A stretch of 64,000 nt of DNA from Casuarina equisetifolia. Taxonomy: Eukaryota > Streptophyta > Magnoliopsida > Fagales > Casuarinaceae. Location: contig CM052358.1 in NCBI GenBank assembly GCA_028551475.1, forward strand, positions 22,656,853 to 22,720,852. The letters are read 5' to 3'. The notes below the pieces were generated by a model, which made no database searches, was not told the DNA's origin, and was given only the letters and a program-made list of their open reading frames with translations. The position numbers and the translations under genes were made by a program. This document shows positions 26,766-39,015 of the stretch, in pieces (positions within the stretch are counted from its first letter, which is position 1; every line of letters begins with the position of its first letter).

Positions 26766-28366
26766 TGGAATATATTAATATTTTGATGATCATAAATAAT
26801 AATTATAATATAAAAAATTTATAATTATTGTTTGTTTATATATTGAGTTTTTATTAGAAAAAGAATTTTGAAACAATTATGTAGGAAAATGAAAAATAAA
26901 TTAAAAGCCTAAATTAGTGAAGCCTAGTGCACGTAACCCAATCTAGATCTTGATCCAACCCACGCTACCCATACTAGGCAAGAGCCTATGTGAATAAGAC
27001 CTAGTATGCAAGTTAGACCCACAAAGCCTGCCATATCGACCTAAAGTCCACAAGCATGACCAGCAATCCAAGAGCATGGCCTATGTATATGACCCCACAG
27101 AAGGCACGACCTATAACTTGCATTTGCAATTATGACCTGTGACCTAACTCAACCCTTGACCTGCTCAACACCATGACTTCGCCACTAAAATTGACCACTG
27201 ATTACAACTTTGTTCAAGCTGAAAAAGGTTTCATTGGGAAGTTAACAAAGATGGGAACAATTTTGTGAAGCAAAATCAAAGACTCATTACCTATAGAGGA
27301 TTAATTTGAATAAATTGAGGAGTTTTTTGAGTTTGTACCCTAATTGCTCAAAAGAGAAATTGGAAGCAAATTAGAGATTTCTGAAGATGATTTCATAGGG
27401 CTTATGTAAACAAGAAGGTGTTCTATCAATCTGTGAAGCACCCAAGGAGATTTACTTCAAGATTGTTAAGGATTCAAAAGAAACCTAGAAACTCAACCTG
27501 GTAACTTGTTTTTTGATCCACGAAGCTCTGAATTAGTAACTTAAAATTTGGACAAAACTACGGCATTTTAGAGCACAATTTTGAATGGAATTAAGATAGA
27601 CGGACCAAGCCCTACCTTCATTCTCTCTTAAGCGCAAAATGGACAAAGAAGAAGAAAGAGGTAGCCTCTAATAGGAAGAAGAAGTGATGTTGTTTAAAGA
27701 TGTCAGAACAGTTACTTTGAAAGAGAGGTCAATTGTTTTGAAGTTATTTAAGAGCATTAACTTATTGTTACTTGGTTTGTCCAAAAATTAGAGAAAAAGC
27801 AAGCTTATCTCATATTCTTCATTCAAGTTGAAGAATATATTTTAAGCTTATCACTTGCTTGTTAGAGAATCAATTTTTGCTTCAATATACTTTTTTATTA
27901 ATTTGATTTCTACAAGTAAACAGAGTTAGGGTTTGAACAAATTTGGGGCTTTTGTCCAAATCACTTTATAATAACCTAGTAGCATCTATTAGAGGCTTCT
28001 AAACTTAATCTTGTATATTTTATAGAAGCCTAGTTCCAATACAATAATGTTGGGGTGAGAATTTGTAACTGGGTTTGAAGGATTGGTTATTTGTTGTAAA
28101 GGTTTTGATAACCCTTGTAATCAATTGGTTAATTGATTAGAGAGTGACTCGAGCAGGTTGCCAGAATGGGGTGGAGTAGGTGTCGAGGTGGCTTAGGCCA
28201 AACCACCTATCAAAAATTGTGTATTCTTGTGTGTTTGTGGTTTGTGTGAATGCTTTAGTCACTACATTGCATTTATTAATTATTACATATAATAAAACTA
28301 AGATGACATCACTATTTTTTATAAACCTAATTCACCCCCTTTCTTAAGTTGCTATATGATCCAATA
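26766..28366 (+). repeat. 5' LTR of copia element
   Basis: Starts TGGAATATATTAATATTTTG and ends near GATCCAATA. It matches the 3' LTR over its length, including the shared block with TTGTGTGTTTGTGGTTTG close to the end. Confidence 0.85.
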
Positions 28367-28390
28367 ATCAATATCGAAGCCAGGTTATAT
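28367..28390 (+). other. Degenerate primer binding site
   Basis: TCAATATCGAAGCCAGGTT follows the 5' LTR and resembles the usual copia TGGTATCAGAGCCAGGTT with several substitutions. Confidence 0.5.
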
Positions 28391-28442
28391 CTAATCTCAC
28401 CATAGTTAATTAGATATTAATGACACTTGCATAGCAACCAAA

Positions 28443-31400
28443 ATGGCTGCTATATTGGCACTCAATAGACCACCTATATTTGATGGTATAAACTATAATC
28501 AATGGAAAAACATAATGAAAATGTACATAATGGGACAAGATGTAGAATCTTGGAAAATCATAAACAAAAAATACAAATACCTAAAGAATCACCTTTACTT
28601 TGGTAAATTAATTTCTAAGGAAAAGGAGAAAATTGGTAAAGCTATGACTATGTTATATTATTCTTTGATTGTGCCTGAATATAATAAAATCTCTACTTGT
28701 CCAATGGCAAAAAAAATTTAGGATAAATTAGAGATCTTGCATGAAAGAATTGAAAATTTTAAAGACTTTAAAATTGACATGTTGATTCATAACTATAAAT
28801 TGTTTATGACAAAACCAAGTGAAAATATTTCTAATGTGTATACTAGATTTTTTAATATTGTTACTAAACTTACATTGCTAGGAGAGACCTATCCAAATAA
28901 TAAATTAGTTAAAAAGATTTTAGCATGTTTGGATGAAAGTTGGGATGCTAAAAGAACTACCATAGAATAAGTGAATGAAATGAATTTTTATGAATTGATG
29001 GGATCTCTATTAACATATGAGCTTCAAATTAAAAGGAGGATTAAGGATAAAGAAGAGTCTATGAAAGTAAATAGAAATATTACTTTTAAGACTATTATAA
29101 ATGATAATGATAATTTTAATTTTGATGAGGATGGTGCTTTACTTGCTTGAAAAATAAGTTTTGCAAAGCAAATGGCAAGAATGAAATAAAGGCTATTGAT
29201 AATCTTTGCTTTGAGTGCAAGAAACCAAGTCATATAAAAGCAAGCTACCCAACCTTGAAGCAAAGAAGGATAGAAAATTAAGGAAGAAGGTGTTGGTAGC
29301 TATTTGGGATGATGCCTTATCTTCAAATGAAGAAGTAGTAGAGACAACAAATGTATGCTTCATGGGAGTAGAAAGGTATGCTAAAATGAGTGAATTAATG
29401 ACTATTTGGGATGGAGAAAGCTCATCCTCTACTGAAGAAGAAGAGGAAAGAAAATTTCAATGCTTCATGGGAATTGAGAGTTATGATGACTTTAAGGTAA
29501 GTAGATCTAATAAGTGTTAAGATTGTGCTTTATTCAATGAGTTGAATGATACATTTAATGAAATGGTTGATAGATTGCATGAGTTAGAATCTAAAAATAA
29601 AGCATTAAAAGAGAGTCTGTCTAGCATGCAATCTGGAAATAATGAACTTGAATGTCAACTAAAGAAATCAAGTTTTGTGGTAGAATAAACAACATAAGGT
29701 AAGTACAAGTGAAAATTCAAGCATGAAACTTGAAATCAAAGAGCTTAAAGAAACACTTCTATCTCATGGAAACAAATTTGAAATGAATGATAACATGCGT
29801 ATATGTTCTGATTTGAATGAAAAGCATGAGCATATGAAGAATGAAATTGATTCTTTAACTAGAAAGCTGTCAAATGTTGAATGATTAAAGAAAGAGCTTG
29901 AAAGCAAACTAGATAGCTCAACATGTTTGCTGAACAAGTTTACTAATAGTAGTGTCATGCTTGAAAAGATACAATCACAATAAGGCATGTATGATAAAGC
30001 TAGTATAGGTTATAGATCAAATGAAAATGCAAAACCTTTAACTAGATTCTTTGAAAAGAAACATTGCATGACTTCTTTGTATGATAGATGCACATATTGT
30101 AAATATGTTGGTCATTCTATTGATAAATGTCTATTAAAGGTTGGAAGAAGTTTTAAGATTAAGAGAATATGGGTGCCAAAAGGCACACTGATCCCTAACA
30201 CTCATGGACCCAAAGAAAACTGGTACCAACAAAATCAAAGATTATTTTCTGTTTTGTAAGGTTTGCAATTAGTGGAGAAGATCAATTATAGTAAGGAAAC
30301 ATGGACTGTGGATAGTGGATACCCTAAACACATGACTAGAAATCCTAAGTTGTTTTCAATTATCGCCCTAAGACATGAAGGAACAGTATCTTTCGGAGAT
30401 GACTCCTCTTGCATCATAATAGGTATAGGGAAAATATGTAACTCATCCTCATTTTTTGTAATTGATGATGTTTTGTATGTAGAAGGATCAAAACATAATC
30501 TCATAAGTGTTATTCAACTATGTGATAAGGATTATAAAGTTAAGTTTAGATCTAATTTCTGCAAAATATCTAGTAGAAATAATAGGACAACTATTTTTGG
30601 AAAAAAACTAGGAAATATATATGTTTTAGATCTAATACATTTCAAAAACAAAGAAATATGCTTAGTAGTAGATTTGGACAATAGTAGCTGGTTGTGGCAT
30701 AAGAGATTAGCTCACATCAATGTGAAACAACTTGTAAAATTGTATAAAAAAAAGGACTTAGTAAGAGGGCTGCAAGAATTAAAATGTGATAAAAATGTAA
30801 TGTTTAAGGCATGCTTTAAAGGAAAACATGCAAAGACTAGTTTTAATTTAAAAGATATAGTTACAACCATAAAACCAATTGAATTAATACATATGGATCT
30901 CTTTGGACCCATGTAACTAATAAACCTTGGAGGTAAGTATTATGTATTTGTAATTATTGATGATTACTCTAGATTTACTTGGACATTTGGCACTGCATAT
31001 AAAGGTGGAATCTTTTATATATTTGAAATTTTTTGTAAAAAGGTACAAAATGAGAAAGATTCTAAAATCAAATGCATTCGTACAGAAAATGGAACAGAAT
31101 TTAAGAATTATGAGTTTGAAGGTTTTTGCACTAAAATGGAATTGAACATAATTTTTTTGTACCAAGACCACTATAAGAAAATAATGTACTAGAAAGAAAG
31201 AATAGAATATTACAAGAACGAGGTAGAACCATGTTGTGTGAAAATAATTTGCCTATGTATTTATGGGGTGAAGCTGTAGATACTGCATATTATATCTCAA
31301 ATAAGGTTATGATGAAACCTATATTAGAGAAAACGCCATATGAATTGTTTTATGGAAAAATTCCAAATGTAGCATATTTTCACATATTTAGTTGCAAGTG

Positions 31401-33372
31401 TTTTGTGCGTAATAATGGAAAATAAAATTTGGGTAAATTTGGTTCTAAAAATGATGAAGGAATTTTTCTACGCTACTCTAATAGCAGTAAAGAATTTAAA
31501 ATCCTAAATAGAAGAACATTAGTTGTTGAGGAATTAGTAGATGCAATTTTTGGTGAAACTATTAACTCCCAAGTAAAGGAAAAGATGATTACATGTGCAA
31601 ATGAAGATCCAATGCTTACAACACTACTGGATGCTTCACAAATCAATCCTCCCAATACAAGTAAAGGTTCATAATCTATACCATTGCTGGAAGCTCTAGA
31701 CAGCAACTCTCCTAATGCTATTATCACACAAAATGAAAAGGAAGAATTAGTTCATATGCAAAGAAACCCCACTTATCCAAGGGTACGAAATGAGGTAAAT
31801 CCTACCAATATTATTGAAAATTCCTTGGATAAGGTTAGTACACATTCCTCAACCTATAATATTTGTGCATTTGCTATGTTCTTATCAAAAGAAGAACCTA
31901 GGAACATTAAAGAAGCATTATTTGATAGTAATTGGATTAGTTTCAAAGAAGTAAAGTTTAGGAATTAACCCCTAGACTAGAAAGTAAAACTATTATTAGA
32001 ACAAAATGGGAGTATAGGAATAAAATGGATGAACATGGAACAATAGTTAGAAATAAGGCTAGACTTATTACATAAGGATATAACCAAGAAGAATACATAG
32101 ATTATGATAAAACTTATGCACCCATAGTTAGATTGAAATCCATTTGCATGCTTTTAGCTTATGCATCTGATAAGCATTTTAAATTGTTTCAAATGGACAT
32201 CAAAAGTGCATTTTTGAATGGTTACATAAATGAAGAAGTATATGTTGAACAACCTCCCGGTTTTGAAGATCCTTTGTTTCCAATTCATGCTTTTAAACTC
32301 ACTAAGGCATTGTATGGTTTGAAACAAGCTCCAAGAGCTTGGTATGATCGGTTGGGTACATACTTGGTGGAAAATAACTTCAAAAAGGGTGCTATAGACC
32401 TTACTTTATTCATCAAGCGACATGATTATGATATTTTTTTAATTTAAATATATGTAGATGGCATCATTTTGGTTTATCGAATCCATCTTTGTGCACTAAA
32501 TTTACTGAAATTATGAAAAAAGAATTTGAAATGAGGATCATGGGAGAATTTAGTTATTTGCTAGAATTGCAAATCAAGCAAACAACAAATGGTATTTTTA
32601 TCTCTCAAAGTAAATTTACATATGAACTTCTTAAGAAGTTCAATTTTGATCAAGTTAAAGAAATAGAAACTCCTTTGGGCACTTCTACTCATATACATGT
32701 TGATCCGGAAGGTCCTTCCATTGATCAAAGACTTATAGAAGTATGATGGGATCATTGTTATACCTCACTACTTCCTAACATGATATTCTTTTTAGTGTGT
32801 GTATTTGTGCACGGTATCAAGTTGATCCTACAAAGAGTCATCTTGTTATTGTCAAGATAATCTTTTAATATCTCAAGCATACACCTAAGTTAGGTATATG
32901 GTATCCTAAAGAGTCATATTTTCATTTGCATGCATATAGTGATACGGATTACATTGGTTGTAAAACTAATTATAAAAATATTAGTGAGACATGTCAATTT
33001 CTAGGAAGTATGTTAGTCTCATGGTTTTCTAAGAAGCAACAAAGTGTTTCTATTTCTACTACCAAAGCCAAATATATTGCATTGGGTAGTTGTTATGCAC
33101 AAGTTGTTTGGAGTAAAAATCAACTTGCTAATTTTAATTCATTTTAAAGTTCTATACCTTTGAAGTGTGATAACAAAAATGCTATTAACCTCATAAAAAA
33201 TCCTATTCAAAACTTTTGTACTAAACACATAGAGATTAAACATCATTTCTTAAGGGATTATGCCTTTAAAAGAAATGTCACCATAGAATACATTAGCACT
33301 CTCCACCAACTTATTGACATCTTTATTAAACATCTCAACAAAGAAATGTTTTGTTATCTAAGAAGAGGTTAG
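28443..33372 (+). pseudogene. Copia gag-pol polyprotein remnant
   Basis: Domains in order: gag (28443-29150; PIFDGINYNQWKNIMKMYIM), zinc knuckle (29206-29250; CFECKKPSHIK), aspartic protease (about 30290-30450; WTVDSGYPKHMTRNPKLF, where the usual Cys/Ser region is altered), GAG-pre-integrase (30690-30830; WLWHKRLAHIN), integrase core (30840-31420, with parts missing), reverse transcriptase (32100-32700; FQMDIKSAFLNGYINEEVYV, ALYGLKQAPRAWYDRLG) and RNase H (32900-33370; KHIEIKHHFLRDYAFK). In-frame stops occur at many CAA/CAG-type positions. The catalytic YVDD reads YVDG near 32452, with a frameshift beside it. Certainly inactive. Confidence 0.88.
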
Positions 33373-34447
33373 GAATGTAAAATGTAGATGATTTATAAGT
33401 CCAGTTTTGCAAAATCTACATCATTACATTAATGTATTGGCATACATGTGCTCTTCATCAATCTCATGATTGAAGTAGCCACCATTGTCAATCAACATTC
33501 CCTTTCCTATAACAATAAGGGGCCCTTCCTAATTTGAAGGGGAGTTTACCTTGGTATTTCTCTACAATACTCCAAACTCCACTCTACAACAATGGCAAGC
33601 ACAATTACTTAGGGGGAGCTCTTGATTCATCATATATGGTATGATCTTTCCAATTTTCGTTGTTTGCTGATACAACACATGCCTTATAAGATCTATACAT
33701 ATTCTCTTATGTTGTTAGAATCTAAATTTTTTTTATGTTTGGAACTCAACTCTATCTATAGTGCTGTCCTGAACTCTAAATTCTACAAATATGGTGCTAT
33801 GAAATCTGTTTTTTGCAATAATTATGCTATAAATTTCTACATATGTGTTGAGAAAGTGTGTTGTCATTATGGTTATATGGGGGAGACATTCTCATGCTAC
33901 TAAGGCATTTTCATGTCATTGTAGACACAAAACAACAACTTCATCAATTTTTGTCCTATTATGATGTATGATGGTTCTCTTTTTGCCTTGCTTCATGGCT
34001 ATTTGGCATATCTTAAAAGGAAGCTATCATTGAAGGGGAGTTATGAGCTCTTGCAAAATGTTGAAATAACACCATGCCATATTTTTATGGTTCATAGTTT
34101 GTTGATTTTTATGTTGATAAAACAAAAAGGGGGAGAAATATATGCTATGATGCTATGTTGACCATATATATTTAATGTACTTTGAATTTTTTATAAAGGG
34201 AGAAATACATAATGTTATATTGGTCATATACATTTTGGACTTGATATAGGGAGAGAAATATATGACTTGATATATTTCTTAATTTTTATATTGATGAGCT
34301 ATTGATGTACTTTGGACTTGACTTATTTTATGCATGAATATGTGTTTGAAAGTATTTTTCAAAGTGCTTATGCTTGACTTGGAAATTGGAAAATGATAGG
34401 CTGAAACCTATTTGTAATACATCAAAATGTTTTATTTTATTATCATC

Positions 34448-34464
34448 AAAAAGGGGGAGAATGC
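34448..34464 (+). other. Polypurine tract
   Basis: AAAAAGGGGGAGAATGC immediately precedes the 3' LTR, the expected position for the plus-strand primer of a copia element. Confidence 0.75.
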
Positions 34465-36006
34465 TGGAATATATTAATATTTTGGTTATGACAAATAGGA
34501 ATTATAATATGGAAATATTATAATTATTGTTTGTTTATTTATTGGGTTTTTATTAGAAAAGTAATGCTAAGCAATTATGCAAAAAAATAAGTAAATAAAT
34601 TAAAAGCCGAATTGGTGAAGCCTAACATACATAACCTAGTCTAGTGCGCAACCTAGTCCTAATCATGATCTAGCCCGCACTACCCAGACCAGGCATGAGC
34701 TTGCATGAACAAGACCCAATCCATAAGTTAGACCCATAAAGCCTGCCTTGTCAACCTAAAGTCCACAAGCGCAACCTATAACCCAAGAGCATGGCCTACA
34801 TGTGCAACCTGCGACTTATGTTTGTGATTATGACCCACGCCCTAACTTAATCCTAAACCCAGCTCAACTCGTAACCCACTCAATTCCGTGACTTTGCTGC
34901 CTAATTTGACCACTGATTACAATTCTATTCAAGATGAAAAAGGTCTCATTGGAAAGCTAACAGAGAAGGGAACAATTTTATGAAGAAAAATTGAAGATCT
35001 ACTACTCAGAGGATTAATTTGAAGAAATTGAAGAGTTCTTCAAGTTTGTGTCTAAACTACTTAAAAGAGAAATTGGAAGTAAATTAGAGAATTTCTAAAG
35101 ACGGTTTCATAAGGCTTTTATAAACATCTTTCAACCTATATTCTTTTTTCTACAAAGCTCCGAATCAGTAATTTAAAATCTAGATAAAACAATGATATTT
35201 TAGAGCATGATTTTGAATAAATTAAGACAAAACAACCAAGTCCTACTTTCATTCTCTCTTAACTTCTAACAGGAAGAAGAAGTGATTTTTTTCAAAGATG
35301 TCAAAACGGTTACTTTATAGTGAGAGGTCAATTGTTTTGAAGCTATTTAAGAGCATTAACATATTTTTATTTGGTTTGTCCAAAAATTAGAGAAAAAGCA
35401 AGCTCATCTCAAGCATATCATAGTCTTCATTTAAGTTTATCCAACTTACAATTTTACTCTTCATTGGGTGACTATATTATGAGCTTATTACTTACTTGTT
35501 AAAGAATCAATTTGTGCTTCAATATTCTCTATTATTAAGTTGATTTTCTGCAAGTAAACAATGTGAGGGTTTGAATTGAATTTGAGGCTTTTGTCCAAAT
35601 CACTTTGTAATAGCCTAGTAGCATCTGTTAGGGGCTTTTGAACTGAATCTTGTATACTTTATGGAAGCCTAGTTCTAACATTATAATATTAGGGTCAAAA
35701 TTTGTAATCGAGTTTGAGGGATTGGTTATTCGTTGTAAGGGTTTGGATAACCCTTGTAATCAATTGGTTAATTAATTAGAGAGTGACTTTAACAGGTTGC
35801 TAGAATGGGATTGAGTAGGTGTCGACGTGGCGTGGATTGAACCACCTTCTAAACATTGTGTGTTCTTGTGTGTTTGTGGTTTGTGTGAATGCGTTAGTTG
35901 CTATGTTGTACTTATTAATTGCTACATATAACAAAACTAAGAAGACAATACTATTTTTGGTAAACCTAATTCACCACCTCCTCTTAGGTTGCTTTAGGAT
36001 CCAACA
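34465..36006 (+). repeat. 3' LTR of copia element
   Basis: Starts TGGAATATATTAATATTTTG and ends GATCCAACA. Its flank at 36007 continues the older minus-strand copia element, which fixes the right boundary. Confidence 0.85.
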
Positions 36007-36657
36007 ATGAGAATCTCTAGTAAACCTCTTTAATGGTGGAACTGTAGATGAATCTTGTTAAACATCAATAATATTATTTGTCTAAGTGTCATTATTAGCT
36101 ATATCCTATTAGTCATTTTGAATCTAATCCTAAATCTGATCTTAAACATCAATTTGAATGGCACTTTCAAACTATTCTAGTGACTATCTCTATAAATCAT
36201 TTTGAAAGAATTAAATCAATATTGATATGATTCTTAGAGCCTTGTGACACAATATTCTCTTTCTGGTTAATATAAATATTTTAATTCTCAAAAAATGCAA
36301 TATCATAATTTTTCACAATTTTCTTCACAGTTAGATTATAAAACCTATAACCAAACTCATTAGAATCATAGCCAAGGAATATACATTCTCTCATCTTTTG
36401 GAATATAAAGAAATGTTCTACAACCAAACACCTTTAGATAATTATAGATAACATTCTTACAAAACTAAATTTTATTTGACACTTCACCATTTAAAGCTAT
36501 TATTAGAAATAAATTGATGGCACACAAATAATATTTGTGTATTAATTGCTTCATATCTTTTCGTTATTTGATTCTAATATTAGACAATATTTCTGCTTAT
36601 ATCGTGGAACAAATAATGATTGCATAAATTGGTCATCCAACATATAAAATATTAACG
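36007..36657 (-). mobile_element. Older Ty1/copia remnant, part 2 (integrase end and linker)
   Basis: Continuation of the element interrupted at 26765. Reading leftward on the minus strand: GCRTFLYIPKDER, a FLGYD-like and EFGYRFYNL segment, then FFENQNIYI and the linker VPPLKRFTRDSH ending at 36007. These are the usual integrase C-terminal landmarks of copia elements. Frameshifts are present. I recognise nothing beyond about 36480. Confidence 0.65.
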
Positions 36658-36677
36658 AAAACAATAACTTTCAATAG
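36658..36677 (+). repeat. LINE target-site duplication, left copy
   Basis: Contains ACAATAACTTTCAATAG, which recurs exactly after the poly(A) tail at 38644-38660. Confidence 0.9.
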
Positions 36678-38563
36678 TAATCTCTCTTGTCCCTAAGAAA
36701 ATTAATGCCACCAATATGAAAGATTTTAGACCAATATCTTGTTGTAATGTGTTGTACAAGATCATATCTAAAATTGTGGCAGGAAGACTAAGTTTAGCTT
36801 TGCCTCATTTCATACATCCGTGTCAGACAGCTTTTGTGCCAGGAAGGAACATTAAGGAAAATATTTTGTTGTGTCAAGAGTTGATGCACAATTATCACAA
36901 AGATATTCATGGGAAAAGGGTGGCAATTAAGGTTGATATTATGAAAGCATATGATTCAATAGACTGGAATGCAATCCTAAATACACTGAAAGTTTTGAAG
37001 TTCCCAGACAAATTTAGATTGCTGATTGAAAGCTGCATCACTACTGTGGGATATTCTGTGAACATCAATGGCTCTCATACAGGTTTTTTTAAGGGGGCAA
37101 AGGGACTTAGACAAGGAGACCCTCTCTCTCCTTTTCTCTTTGTTATTGTGATGGAGATTCTTAACAGAATTATACAAAATAAAGTATCTTCTGGAAGGTT
37201 TAAATTTCACTGGAAATGCGCCAAAGAAAAGATCACTCATTTATGCTTTGCTGATGATCTCTTTTTGTTTGCTCATGGAGATATTGAATCCATATTATGT
37301 TTACTAGATGCTATGCAAGAGTTTGAAGATATAACAGGTTTGAAGATGCATCCAGAGAAGTGTCAAATTTTCTTTTCAGGCTTGTCAGAACAGGAAAAGG
37401 CTCTAATACTTGATCATATTCCTATCCAAGAAGGCCAACTTCCCATAAAATACTTAGGAGTACCATTGATTACTAAAAGACTCTCCAACCTAGATTGTAC
37501 TATCCTGACAGAAAAGATATTGAGAAGAATTGAAGGTTGGGAGTCTAAGCATATTAGTTATGGGGGGAGACTGCAGCTAGCCAAAAGTGTTCTATTCTCA
37601 TTGCAAACATATTGGATGCAAATTTTTCTACTGCCAAAACAGACCCTTTATGAAATTGAAAAAAGGATTAGAACTTTCCTTTGGACAGGTAAATCTAATG
37701 GACGATGTGTAGCGAAAGTGGCATGGAAAGAAGTTTGCTGGCCTAAAGTTTCTGGAGGACTAGGTTTGATAGACATTCACACTTGGAATAAAGCAGCAAT
37801 TGGAAAACTCCTATGGTCTCTTGTGCACCCCAATTCAAACTCCTTATGGGTTAAATGGATGATAACAGAAAATTTGAAGGAAAGGAATGTATTAGAAGTT
37901 GAGATGAAAGGATCACTAGCTTGGAGTTTTAGGAATATTTTACAAGTAAGAAATGAACTAACACAACTAGTGACAGACTCAGAATACAATATTGCCAAGA
38001 GTTATGTAGCACTAAGAGAGAACAGAGAAGATTCCAAATGGGCAACACTTGTTTGGAAAGAAGGAGTACCGAAGCATAATTTTATATGTTGGATCATTTT
38101 AAGAGACAAACTATCCACAGCAGATCGGGTGGCAAAATGGAATAGTTCAGTGGATCTACGATGCAACCTCTGCCAACAAGAAGAAGAATCACATGAACAT
38201 TTATTTTTTAAGTGCAGGTTCACAAACTACATCTGGAAGGCTTTGTTAGGCATGAATGGATTAACTCGAAGAATTGAACATTGGAGAGCTGAAATATATT
38301 GGATGATCAACACTGTTAAGAAGAAGAGCTTTGCAGCTACTTTGCTTAGTATATCTTTCAAGGCCGTATTGTATCACATTTGGAGCGAAAGGAATAGAAG
38401 AAGATTCAGCAATACAAGTCTAGAAAACTCAACCATTATTGCCAAAATCAAGAAGGACGTGAGAGGCAAGATTTCATCTACTAGAGGAGTTAAGCTTACA
38501 AATTGTAATAAATTTTTACAAGAGCTTTGGAATTTGCCAAGTGCAATATTTGAGCTTAGATGA
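36678..38563 (+). CDS. LINE ORF2 C-terminal fragment: reverse transcriptase and zinc-binding domain
   Basis: The frame is open from the insertion border (VISLVPKK..., first Met at 36716, 615 codons). Reverse-transcriptase blocks seen: DFRPISCCNVLYKIISKIVA, FVPGRNIKEN, KVDIMKAYDSIDW, GLRQGDPLSPFLFVI and the catalytic FADDLFLFAHGD. A C-terminal zinc-binding reverse-transcriptase domain follows (CNLCQQEEESHEHLFFKC). The endonuclease domain and first reverse-transcriptase block are missing through 5' truncation, so it cannot mobilise itself. Its intactness reflects youth, not selection at this site. Confidence 0.92.
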
Positions 38564-38640
38564 TGATATTTTGTAATCGAACAATCTTGTAAATTTTTTA
38601 TGAGTGATATATAATTTGACCTTTCACCAAAAAAAAAAAA
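36678..38640 (+). mobile_element. 5'-truncated L1-type LINE with poly(A) and perfect target duplication
   Basis: A 1.96-kb non-LTR retrotransposon. It begins abruptly inside the reverse-transcriptase domain, ends in about 16 A residues, and is flanked by a perfect 17-bp repeat (ACAATAACTTTCAATAG). These are the hallmarks of target-primed reverse transcription with premature arrest. A perfect duplication and an uninterrupted frame show that the insertion is recent compared with the surrounding elements. It landed beside the older copia remnant, downstream of the cyclase gene. Confidence 0.95.
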
Positions 38641-38660
38641 AAAACAATAACTTTCAATAG
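38641..38660 (+). repeat. LINE target-site duplication, right copy
   Basis: Exact match to the left copy, immediately after the poly(A) tail. Confidence 0.9.
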
Positions 38661-39015
38661 AAGGAATGGCACGACTCATCAGGCCAGCGCTACGATATTT
38701 GACAGATAATGTCGTCAATGCAGGCTTGTTAGCGAAAAAAATAAAACAGCAGAGGTAGTACAGCATTTTTGTTTTATCACGCCGAATGAGAACTGTAGAC
38801 TTATTCATGCAGTATATAAAAGTTAATCTCACAAGGCAACGGGTCTTGAACTGGCAGGCTCTACAAACCATTTATAAAGCAGAAGGATGAAGTTTTGTAG
38901 CTCTGCGCTGCATTCAAGATAACAGCTTGTTCAAGCAATCACTATTTGATTAATAACCCACTTTTCGATCGGTGCTACTTCTCCAGTAGTCGAGCTGCTT
39001 GGTCCACTATTTGAT

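Larger units (their letters stand above)
26766..36006 (+). mobile_element. Full-length Ty1/copia retrotransposon, degenerate
   Basis: A structurally complete element of about 9.2 kb: 5' LTR (26766-28366), degenerate primer binding site, gag-pol remnant (28443-33372), about 1.1 kb of non-coding sequence, polypurine tract and 3' LTR (34465-36006). It is inserted in the opposite orientation within an older copia element. The LTRs look only about 80-85% identical by eye, so the insertion is old. No clean 5-bp target duplication remains (ACTAT on the left, ATGAG on the right). Polyprotein stops, frameshifts and a damaged catalytic motif make it non-autonomous. Confidence 0.9.
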
